Notes under the pieces: generated by a model
The model's input: the letters and a program-made list of their open reading frames with translations, nothing else
Database searches by the model: none
Told to the model about the DNA's origin: nothing
In this document: one piece after another, positions 1-5,532 of the stretch
Layout: every line of letters begins with the position of its first letter
How positions within the stretch are numbered: the stretch's first letter is position 1
Assembly: GCA_022560555.1 (NCBI GenBank)
Contig: JADFSZ010000116.1
Location: 1 to 5,745, forward strand
From: JADFSZ01 sp022560555 [NCBI: PVC group bacterium]
Lineage (GTDB): Bacteria; GCA-001730085; JADFSZ01
Length of the DNA: 5,745 nucleotides
Direction: 5' to 3'
Position numbers and translations under genes: made by a program

Positions 1-5
1 AAATC

Positions 6-506
6 ATGAAAAAATTACTCATAACAATGATGGCTTTAATGCTGATGGTTGGTATAAGCGCATCTGCAGATGCGGCGACCCCAACAGACACTATCAATGT
101 GACCGTCACCATTACTGCTAGCGGAGTCAGTGTCGTTGTGACTCCTGATGCTTGGGCGATCAGTGACATAGATGCATCGGACTCACCGACTACCGTTGGT
201 ATCGGTCCGGATTTCTTCACGGCGCTCAATGACAGTAATGCGAGTGAAGATCTTACGCTTAGTTCAGCAAGTAGTGATGACTGGACATTCGCTAACACAC
301 CTGGCGCTGATCAGTTCGGAATGAACTTTAGCACCGGCGGAGCGTTGCCAGTGTGGAACACGATTGACTCTTCAACGGGTGGCGAACTAGCAACTGGCTT
401 GGGAGCAGGTGCAGTTCGGACATTCGATTTACAATTGGAAGCGCCGACTTCAACCACGGTCGGAGGAACTCAGCAGACAATTGTTGTCACAGTGACAGCA
501 TCGTAA
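6..506 (+). CDS. Small acidic secreted beta-rich protein, possible structural subunit
   Basis: This encodes a 166-residue exported protein that I do not recognise as a named family. Residues 1-24 form a clear Sec signal peptide: MKK, a Met/Leu-rich core, then ASADAA, with cleavage likely after residue 23 or 24. The mature part has about 16 Asp/Glu against a single Arg (R138), no Lys, no Cys and no Tyr, and is rich in Thr, Ser, Val, Ala and Gly, as expected of an extracellular all-beta protein. A strand-like segment TINVTVTITAS (29-39) opens the mature chain, and a similar one, TIVVTVTAS (158-166), ends it. W50, W93 and W117 are probable core residues. The start codon lies at the edge of the window, so its ribosome binding site and promoter are not visible. 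A strong hairpin follows, then two exported Ig-like genes on the same strand. A structural or surface-layer subunit is inferred; a binding or adhesion protein is equally possible. The reading frame is secure, the function is not. Confidence 0.85.
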   Translation: MKKLLITMMALMLMVGISASADAATPTDTINVTVTITASGVSVVVTPDAWAISDIDASDSPTTVGIGPDFFTALNDSNASEDLTLSSASSDDWTFANTPGADQFGMNFSTGGALPVWNTIDSSTGGELATGLGAGAVRTFDLQLEAPTSTTVGGTQQTIVVTVTAS

Positions 507-528
507 GAGGAAGCCAAAACGATAGATA

Positions 529-560
529 TCTCACCCCGCCTTTTTGAAGGCGGGGTGGGA
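529..560 (+). terminator. GC-rich hairpin between the secreted subunit gene and downstream genes
   Basis: A near-perfect inverted repeat pairs 529-542 with 547-560: 14 pairs including one T-G wobble, with the innermost 11 pairs (CACCCCGCCTT with AAGGCGGGGTG) perfect and a four-base TTTG loop. It begins 22 bases after the stop codon of the first gene and ends 41 bases before the start of the next. No T-run follows on either strand, so it is not a textbook intrinsic terminator. It could be a U-tract-less terminator, a partial terminator (attenuator), or a 3'-end stabiliser protecting the upstream message. The pairing is directly visible; the role is inferred. Confidence 0.6.
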
Positions 561-601
561 GCGTCTATTACCATGTCAAAAATAGATAACAAGGGATAAC
601 T

Positions 602-1549
602 ATGAAAAAAAATTTACACTTCATAAGTTTGATAATTATTTTGTCAGGTGTCTTTATCATTCATAATCTTTATGCCGAAGAAGAAACACCGCCTCCAAAA
701 GAAATGGGTCTCAGGGTTGAACCCGGCGGCATGCTGGTTCAATATGTCCCCATAGGCATCACTTATGATTTTAAGAAAGAAGTGGGAATCCCTCTCACGA
801 TTTACAACCGGGATGACCGGGCGCATACCTATGTGCTCACAACGAACAAACCCTCCACGGTCGCGGCAAGAAAATGGCTGAAGGGTTATATTGAAATTCC
901 CAATCCCACGTGGTTTTGGTTTGATCAAAACGAGATCACCGTCCCCGCTCAGGGTACGGCCGAGGTCAATATGTATCTCAAAACTCCGGATGCTGAAAAA
1001 TATTACAATCAGCACTGGGCGATTTCCCTGGGAGTCAGCGGCAAACCCGGATCGGGACAACTGTTTGCTTTGGCCGTCTTTCCGCGCGTTGAGATTGAAA
1101 CATTGAGTAAAGATGATGCCAACGAAAATCCCCAGGGCATATTGGCGACCATGCCGAGCACGCTTGCCTTTGAAGATGTTGCTTTGGGAACAAAAGAGTC
1201 GAGAACGCTTCGAATATTTAACAATAGTGACAAAAAAAATCAATACAAACTGACACCGATGATTTTTCCCGCAGATCCGGCCAAAAGGCAAATATTTCCG
1301 TCGCCGACATACTCCTGGATCCCGGAGGTGAAATGGATTAAGGCGGACAAGAAAAAAATCCGGATCAACCCGAGGGAAGACGCGGAGGTAACGATCAGCA
1401 TAAAAATCCCCGTTGATAAAGAGCATTATCATCGCAAATGGGAAGCGATATTGTTTATTGAACCGGAAGTTGGGATTTCGGCCTTTGCGCGCATTCAAAT
1501 CGAAACGAAATCTGAAAATGAAAACATTGCAAAAGAGAATAGCGATTAA
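602..1549 (+). CDS. Exported protein with two duplicated Ig-like domains
   Basis: This encodes a 315-residue secreted or periplasmic protein. The start is supported by AAGGG at 591-595, six bases before the ATG. Residues 1-25 form a signal peptide (MKKN, hydrophobic core, LYA before EEE). The rest is two Ig-like, beta-rich domains, about 36-167 and 180-302. They are duplicates: with a constant offset of 141 residues, W104/W245, D108/D249, I112/I253, AEV 120-122/261-263, K127/K268, P129/P270, Y135/Y276 and W139/W280 align without gaps, and both domains end in IET (165-167 and 300-302). The layout (an N-terminal strand with a VEPGG-like turn, then N-rich strands and a VP turn) recalls the DUF916-type partners of WxL surface proteins and periplasmic pilus chaperones, but I cannot assign it to either. 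There is no transmembrane or sorting signal at the lysine/glutamate-rich C-terminus. It lies between two other exported genes and overlaps the next by 32 bp, which points to co-expression. Confidence 0.85.
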   Translation: MKKNLHFISLIIILSGVFIIHNLYAEEETPPPKEMGLRVEPGGMLVQYVPIGITYDFKKEVGIPLTIYNRDDRAHTYVLTTNKPSTVAARKWLKGYIEIPNPTWFWFDQNEITVPAQGTAEVNMYLKTPDAEKYYNQHWAISLGVSGKPGSGQLFALAVFPRVEIETLSKDDANENPQGILATMPSTLAFEDVALGTKESRTLRIFNNSDKKNQYKLTPMIFPADPAKRQIFPSPTYSWIPEVKWIKADKKKIRINPREDAEVTISIKIPVDKEHYHRKWEAILFIEPEVGISAFARIQIETKSENENIAKENSD

Positions 1550-2342
1550 TTTACCCAGGACGGCCCTGTGGATCTTTTTCTTGATTCTTGCCTCTCCGCA
1601 AGCCGGATGGGCCGCGTCGAGCGGGTCGGTGGCTATTACCGTCACGATCGAACAGATCGCGGGTGTTGAAGTTTCGGCCCCAACGGATCAATCCGGAGAT
1701 CCTAACGAGACATTAAACTATCTTTTTAATGTAGAAAACACGGGTTCGGGTCCCGACAATTTTGATTTAACAACTGAATCGACGGAACGTTTCCGGGTCA
1801 ATTTGCCGCAAGGAAAGAAAACCGGAATCCTGAATCCCGGCGATATCGCTGCTGTTTCGGTTGAAACAACGATTCCCGAGGGTGAGGCGGCCGGGGTCCA
1901 AGACATCCTGACACTTAAAGCAAAATCCCAGATCAATCGAAAAGTGTTTGATACAGATTTTGTCACGACAACGGTAAACACGGCCGCGGGAATTCATATC
2001 GATCCGCCGCGGGACAAATCAGATCAGCCCGGCAAAACAGTTTCCTATAACTTTACATTAGCCAATAGCGGGAATGTGATTGATCAGTATCAATTGATCG
2101 CAACATCGTCTTCGGGATGGAGCGTTGCGCTTCCCGAAGGAAATCTCAGCGACTCCCTCGCTTTTGGAAAGGGAGGCGGCACAAAGCAGCAGATTGCGGT
2201 TGAGATCACGATTGATACGAATGCAGCGGATGGAACGATTGACACGCTGACTTTACGGGGCACGTCTCTCTTTGATCCTTCAGTTTTTCAGGAAGTTTTT
2301 GTAAACACAACAGCCGTGATCCGCGGCCGGAACCAACCCTAA
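1518..2342 (+). CDS. Exported protein with two NEW3/COG1470-like Ig modules
   Basis: The product has 274 residues. I chose the ATG at 1518 because it places a normal signal peptide at the N-terminus (MKTLQKR, hydrophobic 16-30, cleavage near WAA 31-33). The frame stays open further upstream to a TTG at 1413, but that would bury the signal peptide. The mature protein starts with a strand SVAITVTI (37-44), then carries two modules, about 50-153 and 159-267. With an offset of 109 they share P55/P164, D57/D166, S59/S168, P62/P171, T65/T174, Y68/Y177, F70/F179, N74/N183, G76/G185, D80/D189 and L96-P97/L205-P206. After one four-residue shift they share D129/D242 and LTL 131-133/244-246. The pattern Pro-Gly...Tyr-x-Phe...Asn-x-Gly...Asp followed by a later LTL strand is typical of NEW3/COG1470 extracellular Ig-like repeats. 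There is no anchor at the C-terminus. No good Shine-Dalgarno sequence precedes the start, and it overlaps the upstream gene by 32 bp, so translational coupling is likely. Confidence 0.85.
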   Translation: MKTLQKRIAINLPRTALWIFFLILASPQAGWAASSGSVAITVTIEQIAGVEVSAPTDQSGDPNETLNYLFNVENTGSGPDNFDLTTESTERFRVNLPQGKKTGILNPGDIAAVSVETTIPEGEAAGVQDILTLKAKSQINRKVFDTDFVTTTVNTAAGIHIDPPRDKSDQPGKTVSYNFTLANSGNVIDQYQLIATSSSGWSVALPEGNLSDSLAFGKGGGTKQQIAVEITIDTNAADGTIDTLTLRGTSLFDPSVFQEVFVNTTAVIRGRNQP

Positions 2343-2365
2343 CGATATCGGCAGGAGCCCTGTTT

Positions 2366-3112
2366 TTATGATTTGTTTAAAAAAACAATGATGTTTTTTA
2401 TGACAAGAGTGACGGCACTAACTGAACAGATTCCTAAAACAACTGTACGGATACGTCCCTGATCCAAGAATGCGGAAAGCCTGGGGGATATCCAGTACCC
2501 TATTAACATCCCCGGAGCAAGGAGGATTCCTATCACGAAATGTTTCATTCCCCACAAACCACCCAACCACATGACGGCGAGCATACCTAGAGACCCAAAA
2601 AAGAAGAGAAATGCCAAAAGCGCCCGTAGACGATTCCCAGGTTCATCCTGATACATCAAAGCTAAAGGCGGCGCACCAATCCCGGTTGTTGAACCCATAA
2701 ACCCGGAAATGGTTCCGATGAGCACCTGGTTTTTCCGAGTCTTTTGGATACGGTTTCCCTTAATGCTGAGAACAACAGCCAAAAGGATAATGATGCTAAA
2801 AATAAATCCAAGGAGTTTGGAATCTACGACACGAACTAAGGCCACTCCGAATATGGCACCGATAAAAATCCCTATCAGGTCCGGAATCACTTCCGTGGGG
2901 TGAAATTCGCGGCGCCCTCGATAGGCCATTTGACTTGTCAGAATCAGACTGGCAAGAATAATCGGCGCCGGCACAAAAACGGGATTGATCAACAACAATA
3001 TCGGAACGGCTATCAAGCCGGCCCCCAAACCCACCGAGGCCTGCACCGTTGCACCAAAAACAATAGCTAAGATAGCTCCGACATAATGCGCTAAGCTAAA
3101 ACCTAATTCCAT
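2366..3112 (-). CDS. TSUP (TauE/SafE) family membrane permease
   Basis: This encodes a 248-residue inner-membrane protein of the sulfite exporter TauE/SafE family (TSUP, COG0730), whose members move small anions or organosulfur compounds across the membrane. Length (about 250) and topology of about eight hydrophobic segments are standard. The two pseudo-symmetric family signatures are visible: G20-ATVQASVGLGAGLIAVPIL (20-39) in the first half and GTISGFMGSTTGIGAPPLAL (133-152) in the second. A basic cytoplasmic stretch with RGRRE (65-69) and another with KTRKNQ (124-129) separate the helices. The ATG at 3112 gives a full-length family member; the sequence just upstream of it has no strong Shine-Dalgarno. 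It is convergent with the exported gene on the + strand (23 bp between stops) and 58 bp downstream of the next - strand gene. There is no sulfur-metabolism neighbour, so the substrate cannot be told from context. Confidence 0.93.
   Translation of the reverse strand: MELGFSLAHYVGAILAIVFGATVQASVGLGAGLIAVPILLLINPVFVPAPIILASLILTSQMAYRGRREFHPTEVIPDLIGIFIGAIFGVALVRVVDSKLLGFIFSIIILLAVVLSIKGNRIQKTRKNQVLIGTISGFMGSTTGIGAPPLALMYQDEPGNRLRALLAFLFFFGSLGMLAVMWLGGLWGMKHFVIGILLAPGMLIGYWISPRLSAFLDQGRIRTVVLGICSVSAVTLVIKNIIVFLNKS
2380..2399. terminator. AT-rich palindrome at the convergent gene ends, possible bidirectional terminator
   Basis: AAAAAACA (2380-2387) pairs with TGTTTTTT (2392-2399) around the loop ATGA, giving 8 pairs with a T-run on each strand. 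It lies inside the last codons of the permease gene and 38 bp past the stop of the convergent exported gene, where both transcription units should end. The stem is almost all A-T and therefore weak. A second, four-pair stem, CAGG/CCTG at 2352-2362 followed by TTTTT (2363-2367), lies nearer to the + strand gene. Either could be coincidental. Confidence 0.25.
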
Positions 3113-3170
3113 ATTTTAAGGATAGTATTTTCTTGGAACATAATGAACATTTTTAAAATTCCATTTTTAA

Positions 3171-3560
3171 CTACAGTTCATGTTCTTTTTCATTAACTTC
3201 AAATTCTTCAGTTTTTTCTTTTTCAACAGTAAGGCTCCATACTCTTATATTGCCGGTGAGGCCAAGCCCAAGCTTTTTGGGATGTTCACCACCCAAACTC
3301 CGGTAGTATTTTTCTATAAGATCATAAACCTTTCTTTTATTATTAATCCCCACCTTATCATCCGGGACATTTTTCATATCAGTGATTTTCCCTTCAAGAT
3401 CGCTGCCGGCCGATTGTTTAATATCTGTATGGAGGTTACGATGCGTTCGACCATCGACATGAAGATCATAATATACTCTAGATATCATGTTTTTTTCATC
3501 ACTTCCGAAATCTTTGGAGTCCAACACACATTTATTAAAGATCATTTTTGCCTTTTTCAT
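3171..3560 (-). CDS. Hypothetical soluble protein, 129 residues
   Basis: This encodes a small cytoplasmic protein with no signal peptide or membrane segment. I do not recognise a named domain. The strand is decided by an excellent ribosome binding site, AAAGGAGG (complement of 3567-3574), six bases before the ATG; the 156-codon frame open on the opposite strand across this interval (3180-3650) has no such support and translates to a Phe-rich, low-complexity protein. Segments that look conserved are the SRVYYDLHVDG strand pair (27-37), the following IKQSAGSD turn (47-54), the helix RKVYDLIEKYYRSLG (76-90) and NIRVW (104-108). The C-terminus is Glu/Lys-rich. Its start is 13 bp behind the stop of the 144-residue membrane protein gene, so the two are almost certainly co-transcribed. 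Base composition is AT-richer than in the flanking exported genes. It resembles a widespread class of small proteins with an N-terminal beta pair and a C-terminal YYR helix, but I cannot name a function. Confidence 0.8.
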   Translation of the reverse strand: MKKAKMIFNKCVLDSKDFGSDEKNMISRVYYDLHVDGRTHRNLHTDIKQSAGSDLEGKITDMKNVPDDKVGINNKRKVYDLIEKYYRSLGGEHPKKLGLGLTGNIRVWSLTVEKEKTEEFEVNEKEHEL

Positions 3561-3566
3561 TCTCTG

Positions 3567-3574
3567 CCTCCTTT
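3567..3574 (-). promoter_or_regulatory. Ribosome binding site of the 129-residue gene
   Basis: On the - strand this reads AAAGGAGG, six bases before the ATG ending at 3560, which is close to a perfect anti-Shine-Dalgarno match. Its first base is also the last base of the stop codon (TGA, 3574-3576) of the upstream gene, so ribosomes terminating there would sit on it; translational coupling is likely. It decides the coding strand at this locus. Confidence 0.8.
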
Positions 3575-4008
3575 CAATGAATTAATATTTTTGGCTTCCT
3601 CTTATCGTCATCCTCCTCCCATATGTCTTTACATCTATATCCGTAGATGAACATAGCGATATATTGCGGAATAAGAAGGAGAAAAATCCAAACAACAATA
3701 AACATGTCAAATATCATATCCATAAACATTCCTAGGGCGTAATTTTCTTTATATATATTGGACAGGACAAAGCCATTGTGGATGAAAAACCAAAACAAAC
3801 TCATGAGCCACCATATTCTCCAGAGGATATAATTAAGAATTTTCTTTTTAAAAGTATAGCCATAAACCGCAAGAAGATCTATAGGTGAAAGATGTGTCAC
3901 TAGGGTATCAAGAAGTTTTATCGGGGCATACATAAAAAAATAGGGAAATAAAATAAAGGAAGAAACGCTCAATGTAAACACAATCCAAAAATAAATCTTC
4001 CAGAACAT
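3574..4008 (-). CDS. Hypothetical four-helix membrane protein, 144 residues
   Basis: This encodes an integral membrane protein of unknown function. Hydrophobic segments are visible at about 5-27, 30-51, 58-84 and 91-122, separated by short basic loops (FKKKIL 53-58). The tail after 124 is charged and probably cytoplasmic, with the acidic run EEDDD (131-135) followed by KRKPK. Aromatic residues, especially Trp and Phe, are unusually frequent (for example WRIWWLMSLFWFF, 63-75). The ATG at 4008 is preceded by AAGGA (complement of 4016-4020) at a spacing of seven bases. It is immediately followed by the 129-residue gene and probably forms a two-gene unit with it, driven by the TATAAT at 4045-4050. 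AT-rich composition and lack of recognisable relatives suggest accessory rather than core function. Confidence 0.78.
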   Translation of the reverse strand: MFWKIYFWIVFTLSVSSFILFPYFFMYAPIKLLDTLVTHLSPIDLLAVYGYTFKKKILNYILWRIWWLMSLFWFFIHNGFVLSNIYKENYALGMFMDMIFDMFIVVWIFLLLIPQYIAMFIYGYRCKDIWEEDDDKRKPKILIH

Positions 4009-4044
4009 TCATCTTTCCTTATAATAAATCAATAGAATGCGAAT

Positions 4045-4050
4045 ATTATA
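4045..4050 (-). promoter_or_regulatory. Consensus -10 box ahead of the 144/129-residue gene pair
   Basis: The - strand reads TATAAT, a perfect sigma70-type -10 hexamer, 36 bases before the ATG ending at 4008 and just beyond the stop codon of the 104-residue gene. The best -35 at 17-base spacing is the poor TTCTTG, while the better TTGCCA lies only 14 bases upstream, and there is no extended TGn. In AT-rich DNA a chance match is possible, so this is a moderate candidate. Confidence 0.4.
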
Positions 4051-4060
4051 CACCTTTTTG

Positions 4061-4375
4061 TTATTGGCAAGAAATAATGACTAAGCCTACAAGCAAAATA
4101 CCCCAAATGGTGATTTTAGTTGTTAAGAACCCTATAAAGAACCCCAAATCTATTTTGTGAAGTTTTTGTGATTTATACAATCGAACATTGTAGAGATAAT
4201 AGGCGAAAAGGATAAAATAGCCAAATGCGCTTGGCCAAATGACAGGCTCTTGATAAACACAAAAGTCCAAAAAATAGATCGCTAAAACCAGATAATACGA
4301 AATCGCGTACGGAACACAACAATCATGACGGTAAAAATTGTAAATCTTCGAAAACAGTCCAAAGATTTTTTTCAT
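4061..4375 (-). CDS. Hypothetical three-helix membrane protein, 104 residues
   Basis: This encodes a small integral membrane protein of unknown function. I place the start at the ATG ending at 4375 rather than at the in-frame GTG three codons upstream, because GAGGTG (complement of 4382-4387) lies at an ideal distance from the ATG and overlaps the GTG itself. Hydrophobic segments are at about 23-40, 47-62 and 75-102. The N-terminus is basic (MKKIFGLFSKIY), followed by a CysCys pair (19-20) and C39 and C103, with no clear metal-binding spacing. Tyr and Phe are frequent, as in the 144-residue neighbour. It starts 24 bp after the ychF stop codon without an obvious terminator between them, so it could be transcribed from the ychF promoter. 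I know of no functional link between the two. Confidence 0.72.
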   Translation of the reverse strand: MKKIFGLFSKIYNFYRHDCCVPYAISYYLVLAIYFLDFCVYQEPVIWPSAFGYFILFAYYLYNVRLYKSQKLHKIDLGFFIGFLTTKITIWGILLVGLVIISCQ

Positions 4376-4381
4376 CAATCT

Positions 4382-4387
4382 CACCTC
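4382..4387 (-). promoter_or_regulatory. Ribosome binding site that sets the 104-residue gene start
   Basis: On the - strand this reads GAGGTG, with six to seven bases between its core and the ATG ending at 4375. Because the alternative GTG start is the last triplet of this same element, initiation at the ATG is favoured. Confidence 0.6.
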
Positions 4388-4399
4388 AACTCTTTTATG

Positions 4400-5500
4400 T
4401 CAGGTGCTGACACGAAATTCTGTGACATCCCCATCCTGCATAATATAGTCTTTACCTTCAATGCGCAGCAATCCGGCTTCTCGAGCTCCCTTCTTTCCCC
4501 CATACTTATCGATGGCTTCAAACGGAATAATTTCTGCTCGAATATATCCTTTTTCGAAATCCGTATGGATAACAGCAGCCGCTTTCGGACCCTTTGTCCC
4601 TTTATGGATGGTCCAAGCACGAACTTCCTGCTTACCGGATGTCAAAAAGGTCATTAAGCCCAGACTACTGTAACTGGTACGAATCAAACGATCCAATCCG
4701 GATTCTTTCAAACCAAGCTCTACGAGAAACTCTTTAGCATCAACCTTATCAAGCTGGGCGACTTCTTCTTCTATCAGCGCGCTAATCGGCACAACCAGAT
4801 CTCCGCTTTTTCCGGCCAATGTACGGACACCCTTCACATGGTCATTGTCCATATCCGGCAAATCGTCATCTCCCACATTAGCGGCATAAATGATATTTTT
4901 TGAAGTCAGAAAACGGTAATCACGAACAGCTATTTTGTCTTCATCACTAAGCTCAAGACTACGTGCGGATTTCTCCTGGCCAAGATGCTCTGAGACACGT
5001 GTTAAAACTTCGCATGTTTTCGCCACTTGTTTATCCCCACTCCTAGCTTTTTTAGACAATCGTTTTATCGCTCGATCACAATAGTCCAGATCAGCCAGGA
5101 TCAACTCCAGGTTAATCGTTTCAATATCTCTAACAGGATCAACGGCTCCGTCAACATGCACCACTTGATCATTATCAAAGCAGCGAACGACATGAACAAT
5201 GAGATCGACGTGATGAATATGTTCCAGAAACTGATTTCCTTTCCCCTCGCCCTTTGATGCACCCTTCACGAGACCGGCAATATCAACAAATTCGATCGTC
5301 GCATAAATCTTCTTATCCGGTTCTTCGATTTCGCACAAGCGATCGACTCGACTATCCGGGACTTTAACCACACCGACATTGGGATCAATTGTACAAAACG
5401 GATAGTTAGCTGCCTCAACACCGGCATTCGTTATCGCATTAAAAAGGGTTGATTTGCCAACATTCGGCAAGCCAACAAGACCACATGAAATTCCTGCCAT
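4400..5500 (-). CDS. ychF: Redox-regulated ATPase YchF (Obg family, OLA1-like)
   Basis: This is a complete 366-residue YchF, the usual length (about 363-366). YchF is a cytoplasmic, ribosome-associated P-loop NTPase of the TRAFAC/Obg group that prefers ATP, and it has been linked to translation quality and oxidative-stress responses. Visible motifs in order are: G1 GLPNVGKS (10-17), the NYPFCTIDPN switch region (32-41), G3 DIAG (73-76) followed by LVKGASKGEGKGNQFL (77-92), HVVRCFDND (103-111), the G4 position NVGD (208-211), G5 SA (240-241), and a C-terminal TGS domain (about 283-366) with VRAWTI (293-298), HTDFEKG (312-318) and EGKDYIMQDGD (348-358). The helical coiled-coil insertion covers about 130-200. 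The ATG at 5500 has GGAG (complement of 5509-5512) eight bases upstream. The common neighbour pth is not adjacent in this window. Identification is certain. Confidence 0.98.
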   Translation of the reverse strand: MAGISCGLVGLPNVGKSTLFNAITNAGVEAANYPFCTIDPNVGVVKVPDSRVDRLCEIEEPDKKIYATIEFVDIAGLVKGASKGEGKGNQFLEHIHHVDLIVHVVRCFDNDQVVHVDGAVDPVRDIETINLELILADLDYCDRAIKRLSKKARSGDKQVAKTCEVLTRVSEHLGQEKSARSLELSDEDKIAVRDYRFLTSKNIIYAANVGDDDLPDMDNDHVKGVRTLAGKSGDLVVPISALIEEEVAQLDKVDAKEFLVELGLKESGLDRLIRTSYSSLGLMTFLTSGKQEVRAWTIHKGTKGPKAAAVIHTDFEKGYIRAEIIPFEAIDKYGGKKGAREAGLLRIEGKDYIMQDGDVTEFRVST

Positions 5501-5532
5501 AGGATCATCTCCGCAAATGGTAGATATATTTA

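Noticed and set aside
1413-1517. Upstream TTG start for the third exported gene
   Set aside because: It would add 35 mostly basic residues in front of a normal signal peptide and increase the overlap with the preceding gene to more than 130 bp.
644-1645. Long open frame of 333 codons on the - strand across the second exported gene
   Set aside because: It is antisense to a gene with a signal peptide, good ribosome binding site and internal domain duplication. Its translation is rich in Arg, Phe and Cys with no recognisable motif.
3180-3650. Open frame of 156 codons on the + strand
   Set aside because: It has no ribosome binding site and a Phe/Ile-rich low-complexity translation, and it lies opposite two - strand genes, one of which has a near-perfect Shine-Dalgarno sequence.
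4376-4384. GTG start for the 104-residue membrane protein
   Set aside because: The GTG is part of the GAGGTG element that is ideally placed for the ATG three codons downstream.
4325-4657. Open frame of 110 codons on the + strand
   Set aside because: It is antisense to the well conserved TGS end of ychF and to the 104-residue gene; nothing in its translation supports it.
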